From Aurantimonas sp. HBX-1 (GTDB lineage Bacteria; Pseudomonadota; Alphaproteobacteria; Rhizobiales; Rhizobiaceae), in NCBI RefSeq assembly GCF_021391535.1, contig NZ_CP090066.1, positions 2,617,501-2,681,500 of the forward strand: a stretch of 64,000 nucleotides of DNA, in the 5' to 3' direction. The notes below the pieces were generated by a model that saw only the letters and a list, made by a program, of their open reading frames with translations, was not told the origin of the DNA and did no database searches. Shown in pieces: positions 55,440-64,000 of the stretch (position 1 is the stretch's first letter; each line of letters opens with the position of its first letter). The translations under genes and the position numbers were made by a program.

Positions 55440-57428
55440 TCAGGCGATGCGGCCGCCGCCCTGCTTGGTGATGACCACCACCGACGGGCGCACCGGCAGG
55501 GCGTCGTCGAAGTCGGGCCAGCGGGTCGACGGGTCCTCGTAGTAGGAGGGCCGGCCGAAGCCTTCCCAGTCCTCGCCGCCGTCGCCCGGATGCTGGACCG
55601 CGACGAAGGCGGTCTGCATGTCCGGCAGCATCAGCGGGCCGCACATCTCGGCGCCGACCGGCACGCGGAAGAACAGCTTGGAGGTGCCGCGGGCCTCGCC
55701 GTCCGTGTCGACCGCCCAGAGGCCGTCAGTACGCCCGGTGGCCTTCGGCGAATTGCCGTCGGTGGAGACCCAGAGCCGGCCGTCGGCGTCGACCGCGCAG
55801 TTGTCGGGCATGCCGAACCAGCCGTTCTTCGTGGTCTCGGTCGAAAACGTCGCGCCGACCTCGGCGATCGACGGGTCGCCGCACTGCAGCAGCACCTCCC
55901 AGGTGCCGGTGGTGGCGGCGAAGTCGCCATCCGCCTCGGCGATCTCGATGATGTGGCCGAACTTGTTGTCGACACGCGGGTTGGCCGCGTTGGCCTCCTC
56001 GCGCTTGGTGTTGTTGGTCAGCATGACGTAGACGCGGCCGTTGGTGGCGTTCGGCTGGATGTCCTCCGGCCGGTCCATCTTGGTCGGCTCGAGCAGGTCG
56101 GCGGCCCGGCGCGTCTCGATCAGGACGTCGGCCTGGCTCTCGAAGCCGTTCTCGGCGGTCAGCGGTCCTTCGCCGTGGACGAGCGGCAGCCAGGCCACCG
56201 TGCCGTCCTCTTCGAAGCGCGCGACATAGAGCGTGCCCTCGTCGAGCAGGTCCATGTTCGCCGCCCGGTCGCTCTCGTCGTAAGTGCCGGCGGTGACGAA
56301 CTTGTAGACGTAGTCGAAGCGCTCGTCGTCGCCGAGATAGAAGACGACCCGGCCGTCCTTGTTGACGATCGATTCGGCGCCCTCGTGCTTGAAGCGGCCG
56401 AGCGCGGTGCGCTTCTTCGGGGTGGAGTTCGGGTCCATCGCGTCGACCTCGACGATCCAGCCGAAGCGGTTCGGCTCGTTCGGCTCCTTCGAGACGTCGA
56501 AGCGGTCGTGGAAGTTGCCCCAGGCATAGCTGCCCTCCGGCACGCCGTAGCGCTCGTAATTGGCGGCCTCGGCGTGGCCGTCCGGCAGTTCGCCCATGAA
56601 GTAGCCGTGGAAGTTCTCCTCGGCCATGATGTAGGTGCCCCAGGGCGTCACGCCGCCGGCGCAGTTGTTGATCGTGCCGAGCACCTTGGTGCCGGTGGCA
56701 TCCGCACTGGTCTTCAGGCGGTCGTGGCCGGCGGCCGGGCCGGTCAGCTCCATCTCGGTGGTGGCGGTGATGCGGCGGTTGTTGGCGCCGTCGGTGACCA
56801 CCTGCCACTTACCGTCCACCTTGCGGATCTCGACGATCGTGCCGCCATGCGCGGCCATCTCGATGTCGACCCGCGCCTGGTCGGCGTCGGCAACTTTCAG
56901 CTCGTCGCCTTCGACCGTGACGATGCCCGGGAACATCAGATGTTCGTTGGTGTATTCGTGATTGACCACCAGCAGGCCGTGCTCGGAGGAGCCCTCCTCC
57001 AGCGGGATGAAGCCGACATAGTCGTTGTTGTAGCCGAACTGGCGGGCCTGGCCTTCGGCGGTCTGCGCGGTCGGATCGAATTCCGGCGAGTCAGGGAAGA
57101 TCGCGTCGCCCCAGCGCAGCAGCACGTCGGCGTCATAGCCTTCGGCCACGTGGTGCGTCGCGTCGACGCCCGCCTCGACCTCGGTGAAGTCGAAGCGCGT
57201 GCCGGCGCCCTGCGCCTTCGCCTCGCCGGCCGCCATCAGCGCCATCGGGCTGACCGTCGCGGCGATCGCCGTCGCTGCCATCGAGCCGCGCAGGAAATCG
57301 CGGCGCGAGAAGCGCGCGGCGATGATCTCGCCCATCGTGCGGTTGTCGGTCTTGTTGGTGCCTTCCCCGTCCGCCTGCTCGAGCTGGCTGGTCCGGAAGA
57401 CTTTGCGGTCCGTCGTGTGTTCGTTCAT
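55440..57428 (-). CDS. phoX: PhoX-family phosphatase (DUF839)
   Basis: PhoX is a calcium/iron-dependent alkaline phosphatase that releases phosphate from organic esters. The 662 residues open with a Tat signal (FSRRDFLRGSMAATAIAATV, cleavage after about GEAKA), so the folded enzyme is exported. Core stretches include YAWGNFHDRFDVSKEPNEPN and RFGWIVEVDAMDPNSTPKKR, a conserved PhoX block. A direct repeat resembling a PHO box lies 93 bases upstream, consistent with PhoB control in phosphate starvation. It stands alone. Confidence 0.9.
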   Translation of the reverse strand: MNEHTTDRKVFRTSQLEQADGEGTNKTDNRTMGEIIAARFSRRDFLRGSMAATAIAATVSPMALMAAGEAKAQGAGTRFDFTEVEAGVDATHHVAEGYDADVLLRWGDAIFPDSPEFDPTAQTAEGQARQFGYNNDYVGFIPLEEGSSEHGLLVVNHEYTNEHLMFPGIVTVEGDELKVADADQARVDIEMAAHGGTIVEIRKVDGKWQVVTDGANNRRITATTEMELTGPAAGHDRLKTSADATGTKVLGTINNCAGGVTPWGTYIMAEENFHGYFMGELPDGHAEAANYERYGVPEGSYAWGNFHDRFDVSKEPNEPNRFGWIVEVDAMDPNSTPKKRTALGRFKHEGAESIVNKDGRVVFYLGDDERFDYVYKFVTAGTYDESDRAANMDLLDEGTLYVARFEEDGTVAWLPLVHGEGPLTAENGFESQADVLIETRRAADLLEPTKMDRPEDIQPNATNGRVYVMLTNNTKREEANAANPRVDNKFGHIIEIAEADGDFAATTGTWEVLLQCGDPSIAEVGATFSTETTKNGWFGMPDNCAVDADGRLWVSTDGNSPKATGRTDGLWAVDTDGEARGTSKLFFRVPVGAEMCGPLMLPDMQTAFVAVQHPGDGGEDWEGFGRPSYYEDPSTRWPDFDDALPVRPSVVVITKQGGGRIA

Positions 57429-57828
57429 CGGTGACCCCTGTCGCAGCGGAATTTTTGCGAACCCTCGCGGCGCGCCGGGCGCCGGACTGGAACGGTTCCA
57501 GAGTGAGGTAACGGGGGAACGTCACAGACGGATGACGGTGGGGCTCGGGACAGTGAGGGTCACAGCTAGCGTCTGCTCACGACCGTCCGGACACCCGTCC
57601 AGGCCACAAAAGCCGTCCGCGGACGGAGATCGGCGGACCGGGTCCGCTCGCAAGCTCGCTTCCTAGCGTCGTCGCAGGACAGACAGACCGGGATTCAGAC
57701 CATGGTCTGGCCTGCTAGCTCATAGGTCCGGGGCCCGTTCCCCATTGAACGCGACCGGCCTCTACTGAGTACAGGACGAGCCGACCGGCTCTCCGAAACG
57801 TCTCCTGAGACGTATCATGGAGGAACAC
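57429..57828. other. 400-base intergenic region with several palindromes
   Basis: This region lies between divergent phoX and a secreted repeat protein. It holds a candidate PHO box (57521-57538), a CTGGAAC-G-GTTCCAG palindrome (57487-57501), a perfect CAGACCATGGTCTG (57696-57709) and an ACGTCTC-CT-GAGACGT repeat (57798-57813). No coding frame is supported. Confidence 0.5.
57521..57538 (-). promoter_or_regulatory. Candidate PHO box of phoX
   Basis: On the minus strand CCGTCAT and CTGTGAC are separated by 4 bases, an 11-base direct-repeat period like the PhoB consensus CTGTCAT-N4-CTGTCAT. A second, weaker pair (CTGTGAC, then ACTGTCC) lies just upstream with the same period. The distance to the phoX ATG is 93 bases. 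Confidence 0.5.
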
Positions 57829-58350
57829 ATGCGTACCAATCAGAGCCTTCCCCTGGGTCTCGCTGCTGTGCTTCTTGCAGGCACCACAATGGCGTCCAGC
57901 GCCACTCGCCTCGTCGATTTCGCAGCACCCGTCGCATCGCGATCGGATGCCGAAGCGCCCGTCCTCCAGGCCCGGAATGGCGCCGACGATGCGCCCGGCC
58001 ACATCCGCCGCGCCCGAGGGGCCGATGATGCGCTGGGAGACGACAACGGCGGTGAACGCAGCAGCGACAACGACCGAGGCGACGACAACGGTGGTGATGA
58101 CCATGGTGGTCATAGTCGCGGTGGCGATGACGCCAGCGGCGATGACCATGGCGGCGGACGCGGAGGTGACGACGGCGGTCGTGGCCGCGGTGGCGACGAT
58201 GGCGGCCGTGGCCGCGGTGGCGACGATGGCGGTCGTGGCCGCGGTGGCGACGATGGCGGTCGTGGCCGCGGTGGCGACGATGGCGGTCGTGGCCGCGGTG
58301 GCGACGATGGCGGTCGTGGCCGCGGTGGCGACGATGGCGGTCGAAGCTAA
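57829..58350 (+). CDS. Secreted protein with Gly-Asp-Arg tandem repeats
   Basis: This 173-residue protein starts at ATG 57829, preceded by AGGA. A signal peptide (LPLGLAAVLLAGTTMASSA) is followed by a linker and a strongly repetitive acidic/basic tail. Seven copies of a 9-residue unit GGDDGGRGR, the last shortened, end the protein. The repeat is not the calcium-binding RTX consensus. The function is unknown; the location suggests surface or periplasmic use. A second low-complexity secreted protein and a two-component system follow. Confidence 0.68.
   Translation: MRTNQSLPLGLAAVLLAGTTMASSATRLVDFAAPVASRSDAEAPVLQARNGADDAPGHIRRARGADDALGDDNGGERSSDNDRGDDNGGDDHGGHSRGGDDASGDDHGGGRGGDDGGRGRGGDDGGRGRGGDDGGRGRGGDDGGRGRGGDDGGRGRGGDDGGRGRGGDDGGRS
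58162..58344 (+). repeat. 27-base tandem repeat, about 7 copies, inside a coding gene
   Basis: The 27-base unit encodes GGDDGGRGR and is repeated with few base changes, with the last copy shortened. Near-identity of the copies points to recent expansion by slippage or unequal exchange. Confidence 0.85.
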
Positions 58351-58478
58351 TCGAATGGTCGCTTCGGCCCTCCGCCTTGGAACATGACGCGCAAATGAAG
58401 GGGGCTGGCGACTGTTGTCTGCCAGCCCCGAAGCTCTTAGATCCAAAGTGACGTTACGTTCAGATCAAAGAAGGCCAC

Positions 58479-58940
58479 ATGATGACCCGCTGGCAGATCT
58501 CGGCACTTGTCGTCCTCCTGACTGTCGGCGCGGCGGGAATGGCAGTGCCCGCATGGGCGGACAACAATTCCGGCGGCAGCGGCAATTCGGGCAGCGGCAA
58601 CTCGGGCAGTGGCAATTCGGGCAGCGGCCGGTCGGGGGGGAGCGACGATCGCGGCTCAGACCCATCCGGCTCGGATAATTCCGGCGGTACCGGCCATTCG
58701 GGCAGATCTGGCAGGGATAGCCGTTCAGGATCGGATGACGGTCCGAACGCCGGCGGCGGCCGCGGATCCGGACGTTCTCCGTCTGCCGAAAGCAGTGGCC
58801 GCGATACGGACACACGCGTCTACCGCGGCGGGTGGCGGGAGCGCATCAGCAGTGGCCGCTACCAGATATTCGATCCGGCCGGGCGCACGGTGACCAACCG
58901 CAAAGCCACCGCGAAGGATTTAGCCCGCTTCGCCAAATGA
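58479..58940 (+). CDS. Secreted Ser/Gly-rich protein with conserved C-terminal domain
   Basis: This 153-residue protein has a signal peptide (LVVLLTVGAAGMAVPAWA) and a Ser/Gly/Asn repeat region (GNSGSG three times). A basic C-terminal block of about 40 residues follows (VYRGGWRERISSGRYQIFDP, then AGRTVTNRKATAKDLARF). A similar C-terminal sequence is found in small Rhizobiales proteins near response regulators. The function is unknown. It is convergent with the NarL-type regulator. Confidence 0.66.
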   Translation: MMTRWQISALVVLLTVGAAGMAVPAWADNNSGGSGNSGSGNSGSGNSGSGRSGGSDDRGSDPSGSDNSGGTGHSGRSGRDSRSGSDDGPNAGGGRGSGRSPSAESSGRDTDTRVYRGGWRERISSGRYQIFDPAGRTVTNRKATAKDLARFAK

Positions 58941-58982
58941 CCCTAGGGCATCACATCTGCCCATGACCCGAAGATGGGTTCA

Positions 58983-59651
58983 TCAGTGCTTATGTCCGTC
59001 GGAAAACAGCATGGCGGCCTCGGTCCGGTTGCGAACATGCAGCTTGTGTAGAATTCGGGTCATATGGTGCTTGACCGTCTTCTCCTGAAGCGCGAGCAGG
59101 CGCGCCACCTCCTTATTGCTGTTCCCGGCGGCCACCATACGCAGGACCTGTTCTTCGCGGTGGGTCAGTGTCGAAAGGGCATCCTCGGACTCGCGGGCGC
59201 CTGCGGGACCGTTCCGCCCACTCTGGATCTCGACCAGGATCCGAGCGGCCAACGCCGGTGACACATAGCTTTCTCCGGCGGCGACTCCCTTGATCACCTC
59301 GACCAAGGTGCTGGCCCCGACGCCTTTCAAAACATAGCCGCGCGCACCGGCGGGCAGCGCCGCGAGAACGTCGTCGTCACTCTCGGATGCCGTGAGCACG
59401 ATGATCTTGGCCTCCGACCATCGATCCAGGATGGCTGACAGCGCATTCAGTCCGCCGCCCGGCATGGAAAGGTCGAGCATCACGACATCCGGTCGGAGTT
59501 CGTCGACGAGTGCGATTGCATCGGCAGTACTGCCGCCTTTACCGACCACCGAAAGACCGGGAATGCTCGCGAGCGTCAGCGACACACCTTCCCTGAACAG
59601 GGGGTGATCGTCGACGACGATGATCCGTATAAGTCCCCCGGCTTCGCTCAT
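58983..59651 (-). CDS. NarL/LuxR-type response regulator
   Basis: This 222-residue DNA-binding response regulator has a receiver domain with the acidic pocket IIVVDDHPLFREGV and a phosphoacceptor aspartate in VMLDLSMPGGG. Further receiver marks are the Thr in IIVLTASESDDD and the Lys in GYVLKGVG. A LuxR-type helix-turn-helix closes it (LTHREEQVLRMVAAGNSNKE, then VKHHMTRILHKLHVRNRTEA). It overlaps the sensor kinase gene by 4 bases, so the two form a two-component system. Confidence 0.92.
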   Translation of the reverse strand: MSEAGGLIRIIVVDDHPLFREGVSLTLASIPGLSVVGKGGSTADAIALVDELRPDVVMLDLSMPGGGLNALSAILDRWSEAKIIVLTASESDDDVLAALPAGARGYVLKGVGASTLVEVIKGVAAGESYVSPALAARILVEIQSGRNGPAGARESEDALSTLTHREEQVLRMVAAGNSNKEVARLLALQEKTVKHHMTRILHKLHVRNRTEAAMLFSDGHKH

Positions 59652-61036
59652 GCCCCAACTCCTCTCGCCGATAGCATCATCTTGACAGTGGTGCCGCGTC
59701 CGAGCGTGCTGTCGAGATCGAAGCGACCCCCGATCTGGACGACACGCTCCTCGAGTCCCGCAAGGCCCAGCCCAGTTACGGCAGCATGGCGATCAAATCC
59801 GGGGCCGTCATCGCGCACGGCGATCGTAAGCCCGTCGTCGGACGTGATGGCCTCAACAACTTGGGAAGCGCCCGCAGCATGGCGGGTCGCATTGTTCAAC
59901 GTTTCCTGGACGAAGCGGTAGACACAGATCTTCTCGGCCTGCGACAATGTCGCCGTCGGTCCGTCGATGCTCAACGAGACGACAGTGCCGGTGCGGGACA
60001 CGTGAGACGACACGGCACGGCGCAACACGGCATCGAGGTCGAGTGCGTCCAGTTCCGGCAACGTCAACCCGCGGCAGATATCACGGATTTCCTGCATCGC
60101 CTCGTCAAGTGACGTCTGGACGACCCGCAGATCGACGCGTTCCGGCATCATGTCGAGACGCAATAAGGCGTAGGCCAGAAGCTGCGCCGGGCCGTCGTGC
60201 AGGTCCGCGGAGATACGACGCAGGTAACGCTCGTTCAGCCCGGCGGCCCGCTGCGATGCCTGCTCGACACGAAGACGCAGCATCCGGTTCTGCGAAAGCA
60301 GTTGCGACAACTCCTCGACCTTGTCCTTCAGCGCCGTGCGCTGGCGGATGATCATGCGGCTGCCGCGGGCGACGATCAGGAAGAGTGAGCCGAGCATGCC
60401 GGCCGTAACGACACCGACCACCAGCCAGCTTCGGACCCTCGCCTGCGCTATGTCGGCACTCAGGCCTTCCGCCGTCTCGTAGAACTCGGCGACCCCGATC
60501 ACCCGTCCCGACCAAGGCTCGCGGATCGGGCTGTAGATTTCGAGCAACGCTATGTTCGCGCGCCGCTCGATCGCGCTTTCAGGATCGTCGAGGCTGTCGA
60601 ATTCCCCGTGCACCCGACCTGCGAGTGCCGCACTGAGCCCTTCCTCGGGCTCGAAATGTTGACCGACGAGCGTGTCCTCGTTGGCGTAGATTATCGTGCC
60701 GTCGGGCGCCCATATCTTGAAGGAAACCAGCCGATCGCCGAGTACACCGGCGCCCAGCGTCTCACGCAGCGCAAGTTGCGCTCCCTCGCCGAGGCTGTCG
60801 CGGTTGGCGAGTTCTTGAGTCAGCGGCGCGATGATGCTGTCGACATAGAGCGCCGTTGCCACTGCGGCGTTGCGCGTCGCGGCCTCTTCGATGCGATCAG
60901 TTACCCAAAGGCCAATGATGGTCATGCCGAGAAACAGAACCAGCATCCCGGCCAGAAGAAACTGCCAGGCGAGGCTCATTTCCCTCAGGGCAATCGCGCG
61001 TATGGCGCCCGAGGATGTCGTGGAAGCGGACCTCAT
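59648..61036 (-). CDS. NarX/DegS-type sensor histidine kinase
   Basis: This 462-residue inner-membrane kinase has a first transmembrane helix (WQFLLAGMLVLFLGMTIIGL), a periplasmic sensor domain of about 170 residues with DGTIIYANED and ALLEIYSPIREPW, and a second helix (WLVVGVVTAGMLGSLFLIVA). The dimerization domain is HisKA_3, with the phosphoacceptor in ISADLHDGPAQLLAYALL. The ATP-binding domain has ETLNNATRHAAG and RDDGPGFD. ATG 61036 is chosen; MSLAW at 60979 is a shorter alternative. The periplasmic signal is unknown. Confidence 0.9.
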   Translation of the reverse strand: MRSASTTSSGAIRAIALREMSLAWQFLLAGMLVLFLGMTIIGLWVTDRIEEAATRNAAVATALYVDSIIAPLTQELANRDSLGEGAQLALRETLGAGVLGDRLVSFKIWAPDGTIIYANEDTLVGQHFEPEEGLSAALAGRVHGEFDSLDDPESAIERRANIALLEIYSPIREPWSGRVIGVAEFYETAEGLSADIAQARVRSWLVVGVVTAGMLGSLFLIVARGSRMIIRQRTALKDKVEELSQLLSQNRMLRLRVEQASQRAAGLNERYLRRISADLHDGPAQLLAYALLRLDMMPERVDLRVVQTSLDEAMQEIRDICRGLTLPELDALDLDAVLRRAVSSHVSRTGTVVSLSIDGPTATLSQAEKICVYRFVQETLNNATRHAAGASQVVEAITSDDGLTIAVRDDGPGFDRHAAVTGLGLAGLEERVVQIGGRFDLDSTLGRGTTVKMMLSARGVGA

Positions 61037-61205
61037 GCTTCGGTATATCGGATGTCGGCCGGGCGACGAAAGTCCGCAAAGGTCCCTGGACCTGCGACCA
61101 AGGGCGGGCGCAGGCCGTCCGTTGAGCCGGATTCTCAGCCATCCCATGCATGGTGTCCACCGGCCGCTTCATGAGCCGTCTGCTCGAAGCCGGATAGTAG
61201 CCGCC

Positions 61206-62159
61206 TCACCCCCCCGGCGGCGACACCCCGCGCGCCCGGTTGCGCTCGATGCCCAGCCGGTGTTCGCGCCAGATGATGAAGATGCCGGCCGAGACGACGA
61301 TGCCGCCGCCGATCAGCGTCGCCAGGCTCACCGACTCGCCGAACAGGAAATAGCCGATGGCGATGGCGAGGATCATCGAGGTGTATTCGAAGGGCGCGAC
61401 GGTCGAGGCGTCGGCATAGCGATAGGCCGAGGTCAGCAGCAGCTGGCCGACACCGCCGCAGAGGCCCGCAACGACGAGGTACGCCGCCTGTTCCGGGCTC
61501 GGCACCACCCAGCCGAAGAAGATCGACGACAGCGCCGCGATCACCGAGCAGGTCAGCGAGAAATACACGACGATCGTCGCCGTCGCCTCGGTGCGCACCA
61601 GCCGGCGGATCTGGATCATCGCGATGGCGGCGACGGTCGCCGAGATCAGCGCCGCGGCGATGCCGAGCAGCTGCCCGTCGTCCAGCGGCTCGGCCGTGAC
61701 GGAGAGGCTCGGCAAGGTGACGACGACGATGCCGAGGAGGCCGACGATCGCCGCGCTCCAGCGATAGAGCCGCACCACCTCCTTCAGGAACACCGCGGCG
61801 AACACCACCGTCAGCAGCGGCGCCGCGTAGGAGATGGTGATCCACTCCGGATAGGGCAGCCGCGTCAGCGCGAAGAAGCCGAAGCTCATCGAGGTCACCC
61901 CGACGAGGCCGCGCACGACATGGCCCGGCAGATCGTCGGTCTTCAGCGCCGTGCCGAGGTCGCCGAGCCAGGCGAGATAGATCGCCACCGGGACCAGCGC
62001 GAAGAACGAGCGGAAGAACACGATCTCGCCGGCCGGGATCGCCTCGCCGCCCGACTTGATCGCCGTCTGCATGCCGACGAAGATCACCACCGAAATGCAT
62101 TTCAGCAAGATGCCGAGCATCGGGCGGGAGACCCGCCCGTCCTGCGTCGCACTCTTCAT
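61206..62159 (-). CDS. EamA/DMT-family transporter
   Basis: This inner-membrane protein of about 317 residues has ten hydrophobic helices in two EamA halves. The first half includes EIVFFRSFFALVPVAIYLAW and SMSFGFFALTRLPYPEWITI. The second half includes FSLTCSVIAALSSIFFGWV and LTSAYRYADASTVAPFEYTS. The APFEYTS motif is typical of RhaT/S-adenosylmethionine-like and amino acid metabolite exporters, but the substrate is unknown. It lies 61 bases after the molybdenum hydroxylase gene on the same strand. Confidence 0.87.
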   Translation of the reverse strand: MKSATQDGRVSRPMLGILLKCISVVIFVGMQTAIKSGGEAIPAGEIVFFRSFFALVPVAIYLAWLGDLGTALKTDDLPGHVVRGLVGVTSMSFGFFALTRLPYPEWITISYAAPLLTVVFAAVFLKEVVRLYRWSAAIVGLLGIVVVTLPSLSVTAEPLDDGQLLGIAAALISATVAAIAMIQIRRLVRTEATATIVVYFSLTCSVIAALSSIFFGWVVPSPEQAAYLVVAGLCGGVGQLLLTSAYRYADASTVAPFEYTSMILAIAIGYFLFGESVSLATLIGGGIVVSAGIFIIWREHRLGIERNRARGVSPPGG

Positions 62160-62220
62160 GCCCTGCCATCCCCCTCGCGGCGGCCGATGCCGCCGGGCCG
62201 CGCGATCCCCGCGCCGGCCG

Positions 62221-64000
62221 TCAGCGCGCTGCCTGCAGCGCCTCCCAGACCCTGAGCGGCGTCGCCGGCATGTCGATATGCGCGACCCCCGCCGGCCGCA
62301 GCGCATCGGCGACGGCGTTCATCACCGCCGGCGCCGCGCCGATCGTGCCGGCCTCGCCGGCGCCCTTGATGCCCAGCGCATTGGTGGTCGAGGGAACGTT
62401 GCGGGTGCGGAAGTCGAAATTCGGCAGGTCCTCCGCCCGCGGCATGGCGTAGTCCATGAAGCTTGCGGTGACCAGCTGTCCCTCGCCGTCATAGACGGCG
62501 TTCTCGATCAGCGCCTGGCCGATGCCCTGCGCGACGCCGCCATGGATCTGGCCGGCGAGCAGGACCGGGTTCACCGTCACGCCGAAATCGTCGACGATCG
62601 TGTAGGCGACGATGTGCGTCGCGCCGGTCTCCGGGTCGATCTCGACCTCGCAGACATGCGTGCCGTTGGGATAGGTCGCCTCCTCCTGCTTGAACTCGCC
62701 GGTGGCCTTGCGGTCGGCGTCGCTCCTGGCGGCGGCCGCCAGCGCCGCGAAGTCGATCGAGCGGTCGGTGCCGACGATGCGGGCGGTGCCCGCGTCGAGC
62801 TCGATGTCGGCCACCGCGGCTTCCAGCTCGTCGGCGGCGAGCTTCTTCAGCTTGTCGGCCAGCGCCTGGCTCGCCCGGCGAACCGAGACCGCGCCCAGCG
62901 GGATCGAGCGCGAGCCGCCGGTGCCGCCGCCGGTCGGCGTCTCGTCGGTGTCGCCCTGGCGCACGTCGATCATGGCGTAGTCGAGCTTCAGCTCCTCGGC
63001 GACGAACTGCGCATAGGCGGTCGCGTGGCCCTGGCCGTTCGACTGGGTGCCGATCTTCAGCTCGACCCGGCCTTCCGGCGTCAGCTCGACATAGGCCGGC
63101 TCGGAGCCCGGAAATGCGCAGGCCTCGACATAGGCGGCCAGCCCGATGCCGCGCAGCCTGCCGGCTGCCTTGGCAGCGGCGCGCCGGGTCTCGAAATCCG
63201 CCCAGCCGGCGCGGCGCAGCGCCTCCTCCAGATGGCCGGTAAAGTCGCCGGTGTCGTAGAGCCGGCCGAACGCCGTGCGATAGGGCAGCTGGTCGCCGCG
63301 GATGAAGTTGCGGCGGCGCAGCTCCACCCGGTCGATGCCGAGATCGAGGGCGCACTGGTCGACCAGCCGCTCGATCAGATAGGCCGCCTCGGGCCTGCCG
63401 GCGCCGCGATAGGCGTCCACCGGCACGGTGTTGGTGTAGTAGATGCGGCAATCGACGTCGATCGCCGGGATGTCGTAGAGGCCGGTCGCCATTGACATGC
63501 CGAACCACGGGATCATCGGCCCGTATTGCGAGGCGTAGGCGCCGAGATTGGCGGCGAGGTCGATCGACAGGCCGGTGAAGCGGCCGTCCGCATCCATCGC
63601 CATCTTGCCGGTGACGACGTTGTCGCGGCCATGCGTGTCGCTGACGAAATGGTCGGTGCGGTCGGCGGTCCACTTGACCGGCCGGCCGAGGCGGCGCGCC
63701 GCGACCAGCACCAGCGCATGCTCGCGATAGACGAAGGCCTTGGTGCCGAAGCCGCCGCCGACGTCGCGGGTGAGGACGCGCAGCTCGTCATTGCCGATCT
63801 TCAGCACCTTGCCGGCGATGATGTTGCGCATGCCGTGCACGCCCTGGCTGCCGGTCGTCAGCGTGTAGCGCGGCTCGGCATACTCGCCGATCGCCGAACG
63901 CGTCTCCATGTAGTTGCAGACGAGACGGTTCTGCACCAGCGTGATCTCGCTGACATGCGCGGCGGCGGCGAAGGCGGCCTCAGCCGCCGCCTTGTCGCCC
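62221..64000 (-). CDS. Molybdenum hydroxylase large subunit (XdhB/CoxL type), 5'-truncated
   Basis: The frame runs off the right edge, leaving about 593 residues of the catalytic subunit. It contains the molybdopterin-binding GGGFGTKAFVYREHALV and the active-site segment VDAYRGAGRPEAAYL. The AYRGAGR loop is form II, unlike the AYXCSFR loop of true CO dehydrogenase. The catalytic Glu lies in IKGAGEAGTIGAAP, with VAQGIGQALIENAV nearby. It should pair with FAD and iron-sulfur subunits outside the window. The substrate is an aldehyde or N-heterocycle, not carbon monoxide by this motif. Confidence 0.9.
   Translation of the reverse strand, partial: GDKAAAEAAFAAAAHVSEITLVQNRLVCNYMETRSAIGEYAEPRYTLTTGSQGVHGMRNIIAGKVLKIGNDELRVLTRDVGGGFGTKAFVYREHALVLVAARRLGRPVKWTADRTDHFVSDTHGRDNVVTGKMAMDADGRFTGLSIDLAANLGAYASQYGPMIPWFGMSMATGLYDIPAIDVDCRIYYTNTVPVDAYRGAGRPEAAYLIERLVDQCALDLGIDRVELRRRNFIRGDQLPYRTAFGRLYDTGDFTGHLEEALRRAGWADFETRRAAAKAAGRLRGIGLAAYVEACAFPGSEPAYVELTPEGRVELKIGTQSNGQGHATAYAQFVAEELKLDYAMIDVRQGDTDETPTGGGTGGSRSIPLGAVSVRRASQALADKLKKLAADELEAAVADIELDAGTARIVGTDRSIDFAALAAAARSDADRKATGEFKQEEATYPNGTHVCEVEIDPETGATHIVAYTIVDDFGVTVNPVLLAGQIHGGVAQGIGQALIENAVYDGEGQLVTASFMDYAMPRAEDLPNFDFRTRNVPSTTNALGIKGAGEAGTIGAAPAVMNAVADALRPAGVAHIDMPATPLRVWEALQAAR

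Noticed and set aside
58162..58344. CRISPR-like appearance of regular repeats
   Set aside because: The units are contiguous without spacers and are in frame within a coding gene.
57715..58446. Minus-strand frame of 243 codons with Ala-Thr-Ile-Val repeats
   Set aside because: It is the antisense of the tandem-repeat gene; the opposite strand has a ribosome site and signal peptide, while this one has neither.

Overview
The window is about 64 kb of GC-rich DNA from an alphaproteobacterium, almost certainly a member of the Rhizobiales (Hyphomicrobiales). Supporting signs are the gene order rpoZ - rsh - DUF2062 - lepB - rnc - era - recO, the neighbouring smpB - dapA pair, an Omp2-type (Porin_2) porin, a Ku-LigD end-joining operon behind an EcfG-type promoter, several DUF2147 secreted proteins, and the palindromic intergenic repeats typical of this order. 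No rRNA, tRNA, CRISPR array, integrase, transposase or prophage gene was recognised.

Layout. 1-2.4 kb: an edge-truncated HD hydrolase, a tyrosine-phosphatase-like protein, a Phd-like/PIN toxin-antitoxin pair with its own promoter-operator, and a small stress-type hydrophilic protein. 2.5-4.2 kb: panC-panB. 4.3-5.6 kb: an MFS transporter. 5.6-12.4 kb: the core minus-strand cluster rpoZ, rsh, DUF2062, lepB, rnc, era, recO (stringent response, protein export, RNA processing, ribosome assembly, repair). 12.6-18.4 kb: NYN-domain protein, family-5 uracil-DNA glycosylase, peroxiredoxin, smpB, dapA, soluble lytic transglycosylase. 18.4-19.6 kb: a non-coding array of three copies of a ~310 bp palindrome-bounded repeat. 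19.6-22.5 kb: a proline-rich helix-hairpin-helix membrane protein and the porin.

22.8-30.4 kb is a DNA-repair block: an SbcC/SbcD-like ATPase-nuclease pair on the minus strand and ku-ligD on the plus strand. 30.4-40.4 kb holds a ferritin-like protein, gamma carbonic anhydrase, a class II aminotransferase, three DUF2147 proteins, an SDR with a divergent TetR regulator, a glutathione transferase, AMP nucleosidase and a membrane-anchored EEP phosphatase.

40.5-47.6 kb is the most plastic part. A lysE-type exporter gene and an lprI-type (DUF1311) gene bound about 6 kb of accessory genes (Nudix, VOC/WYL pair, a broken Nudix gene, a low-GC HEPN-like protein, a monooxygenase/TetR pair, another VOC). 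In the middle, a truncated lprI copy is joined directly to an internal lysE fragment. This is the junction expected from an old tandem duplication whose two arms later filled with different cargo.

47.6-64 kb: ETF-ubiquinone oxidoreductase behind a strong inverted repeat, an SMR efflux protein, a family-4-type uracil-DNA glycosylase, an MFS transporter, a LysR-linked oxidoreductase/epoxide-hydrolase-like pair, DUF1349, PhoX with a candidate PHO box, two low-complexity secreted proteins next to a NarL-type two-component system, an EamA transporter, and a CoxL/XdhB-type molybdenum hydroxylase large subunit cut by the right edge.

Start codons were chosen from family length, signal peptides and ribosome binding sites, and are often shifted from the longest reading frame. 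All identities come from reading the sequence by eye. No database search was run.
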